Shown in pieces: positions 61,811-64,000 of a DNA stretch of 64,000 nt. Made by a program: the position numbers and the translations under genes. Below the pieces are notes generated by a model that worked only from the letters and a program-made list of their open reading frames with translations, ran no database searches and was not told the origin of the DNA. How positions within the stretch are numbered: the stretch's first letter is position 1; each line of letters starts with the position of its first letter. This DNA comes from Erythrocercus mccallii (lineage: Eukaryota; Chordata; Aves; Passeriformes; Dicruridae), in the NCBI GenBank assembly GCA_013397435.1, contig VZRG01001063.1:58371-122370 (forward strand), in the 5' to 3' direction.

Positions 61811-64000
61811 TGTGTCAACAAAAGCTTCAGCTGGGGAAAAAGCGGTAGAAAAAACTAATGAAGTGAAGCTGTTGCTGTCCAGAGACTTTTCTATTATGTA
61901 ACCCTAAAGTAGTAGTGTTTCGAATATAGCCCATTTGGTCATCCTAAACAGAATAGTACAGTTGGGAAAAGGGGGGAGGTATGAATGTTTCAAGGAGGTC
62001 TTTGAACGTTTCTTCAAATGTTCATTGCATCTAAGATCTCATTTTTTGTGTGCCTTTATTTGCTCCAGAATACCGCTGGACTGCCAACAAAGGAGGGCTT
62101 GTCCTCCCAGGAATTTTCTGCATTCCTCTCTGGAGTAGGCATTTTTCTCAGCTACAAAGGCCCTTTGGCAAATTCCCTCTAATCACTGGATTTACGCTGG
62201 GCTCTGATAGGTGCCATTCATGAACTTGGTCTGCTGTTTGATGGGGCTGAAGCATTAATGGGATCTTTTCATGATAAACAAAACAGAGTAACATTACTGG
62301 AGGAATCACAAAGCTGCTCTTGTACGGCAATGTGGTTCTTTTTCCCTCCGTTCTCCCTCTGTTCCACTCTGTTCTCAATTTTCCTTTCATTTTTTTTTCC
62401 TTATAATTTCCTTGCTTTTATGAACATGCATTCTTTTTTGTCTCTGGGACCATTTTTAGTGGTGGATCTTACCAGATCTCTTTACCTCAGGAGCCAGTGG
62501 GCTAGCTGACTGCCTGTGCTTGCCCCCAGGAGGTACAATAAACCTGTACAAACAGCCCAGCTTTAGCAGCTTGGTACTTTCTCTGAGGGTCTCATGCACC
62601 AGCAGAGCAGAGACATCCATAGATCCTAAATCCCATCTTCACTCCTGTGGGCTTCATTCCCATCAATGGGTTTCACTTCCATTGTTCAAATGAGGGGAGG
62701 GAAAACAAGTTGTAGAAGGACTCACTTTTGTATTGAAATAAAAGCCAAAGTTGCCTCTGCTGTTGAAGTCCATTTGTAATGGTGATTTTGTAGTCTTTCA
62801 GACAAAATATGTGCAGGTTATCACTTAAAATGTGCTGTACTGTCCTAGAAACGGATATGTTGTAAAAAGCAATGTACACAGAGGTGATACAACAGCTTAT
62901 AAAAAATAAGCTCAGCAACCAAAAATAAAGCAGAACTGCACCTTTGTTTTGAAGCTGTTTCTGCTCTTCTTTGTGGGGTGATGGGACCCAATAAAATGTA
63001 AACAATACACTGCTCTTTCTAGCACCACTCCTCTCATTGAAATATGTCACATGCCTTTTGATGAAGTATCACACTTGGGTTTGGGTGAGCATTGTAGCCC
63101 CTCTTGAGAAAATAAAAATTGCAAGAATTTTCTTTAAAAAACACTTTCATTTTAAACTTCTGAGTTTGAAAATGCTGCATTTCCAATTGTCAGTTTTAAA
63201 CCAAGTAATTTGCACATTCACCACTTAACTTGTTAAATCATCTATATTTAAAGCTGATAATGAATTGTTTGAGTGAACATAAACAGCTGGTTTTGCTTCA
63301 GAATTTACTGAAGTTGCCCAATCTTTTTTTCAGATTTTTTTTTTGCTGGAATCTTCTTCCTTAAAAGAGGGAGGACTCAGACAGAAGGGAAAGGACCATG
63401 TTTTCTTTCATGTGCTTTCATGTTCTTTCATAATTTCTCACACTTATATCCTGCTGAACACCACTGTGTTTGCAAAGCATTGGTAGGGAAAAGTTGGATG
63501 TGCTGTGAGTATGTGAGAGAGCTTCTTAGACTTAGGTCAACAGGCTACATGTGAAGGCATTGCAGTCAGTAACTCCTCTTTTTGGTGCCCTGGAGACCCT
63601 CCTGTGTTTTTCAGATAAGAGCCTTAACCTTAAGCACCTGAGGGAATTGCTTAGGTTGAAGGAAACAAGATATTTGCTGTAATTTGGCCTAGTTGTACCT
63701 CATTTGGGAAAATCTCCTTAAATCTTCCTTTGTTCCTCCCTCAGTCCATCTGGTTATCCATCTATCCATTTCCTTGCAAAACCATCAGGGAAGGCAGGGC
63801 TTTTCTGATGTACTTGGGAGCTGACAGTCACTGAAATGGAAAGCCCCTGTAGATCCAGCTGACAGCTCTGAAGGCAGAATGAAAGTGAATGAGAATACGA
63901 GGTTGCATCTTGGCAGATTAAGGGAAAACCAGGCTGAGAATGACTATGGTGCTGTGTAAGCTAACCAGGCTGGGTAGCCTGGACACCTGGTGGGACATCT
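61811..64000. other. Intron 3 segment to window end, nothing recognised
   Basis: AT-rich to neutral sequence with T-rich patches (about 62385-62420 and 63325-63350). No HMGA2 exon 4, transposon or RNA gene was recognised up to the window edge. Confidence 0.55.

Larger units (their letters stand above)
9603..64000 (+). other. HMGA2: HMGA2 intron 3 (5' part, at least 54.4 kb)
   Basis: Everything after the GTAGGT donor is read as intron 3, which is very long in known HMGA2 genes. I searched by eye for the short exon 4 (PQQVVQKK-like residues) and the acidic-tail exon and did not find them, so the intron probably runs beyond the window. It holds CR1 fragments, one solo LTR, a MIR-like SINE, microsatellites and hairpins, each listed separately. 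No independent gene on either strand is supported. Distant enhancers are likely in such an intron, but they cannot be placed without alignment to other birds. Confidence 0.85.

Noticed and set aside
9603..64000. HMGA2 exon 4 or exon 5
   Set aside because: I found neither the short linker exon with its PQQVVQKK-like residues nor the acidic-tail exon. In known genes intron 3 is longer than this window's remainder.
9603..64000. Intronic microRNA (for example the HMGA2-associated mir-763)
   Set aside because: The mature sequence as I remember it is not visible, and none of the perfect hairpins is long enough for a precursor.
1..64000. CRISPR arrays, bacterial operons, tRNA or rRNA genes
   Set aside because: The window is vertebrate intronic DNA. 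No spaced identical repeats, tRNA B-box-like sequence or rRNA-like sequence was noticed.

Overview
This window is vertebrate, and most likely avian, nuclear DNA. Two short, phase-0 exons carry recognisable HMGA2 (high mobility group AT-hook 2, formerly HMGI-C) coding sequence on the + strand. The rest is intron with scattered chicken-repeat-1 (CR1) LINE tails, the dominant bird retroelement. A 750-bp solo LTR of endogenous-retrovirus type resembles the ERVL LTRs I know from songbirds. I therefore infer a passerine bird; 'bird' is well supported, 'passerine' less so.

Layout: 1-2060 is the 3' part of HMGA2 intron 1. Its first ~600 bases (weakly to ~1.2 kb) are a CpG-rich, GC-rich shoulder that probably extends from the promoter and exon 1, which lie upstream of the window. 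Exon 2 is 2061-2147 (29 codons, second AT-hook). Intron 2 is 2148-9551 (7.4 kb). Exon 3 is 9552-9602 (17 codons, third AT-hook). From 9603 to the window end is the beginning of intron 3, at least 54.4 kb, known in mammals to be very long (over 100 kb in human). I found neither exon 4 nor the acidic-tail exon 5.

Inside intron 3 I can support about eight CR1 fragments, one solo ERV LTR with a 5-bp target-site duplication, an ancient MIR-like SINE, weak palindromic MITE-like remnants, a long compound (GGAA)n/(GAAA)n tract with one ambiguous base, a (TAA)n tract, and several perfect short inverted repeats. I recognise no second protein-coding gene, tRNA, rRNA, known microRNA or CRISPR array. Nearly all other open frames are short chance ORFs.

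Biologically this is one gene's interior. Two AT-hook exons sit near the 5' end and are followed by a huge intron that separates the DNA-binding part of the protein from its acidic tail. I found no convincing novel system. The observations most worth checking are the exon-3 read-through isoform, a cryptic-exon-like patch just upstream of exon 3, the solo LTR, the opposed CR1 pair, and the perfect small-loop hairpins.
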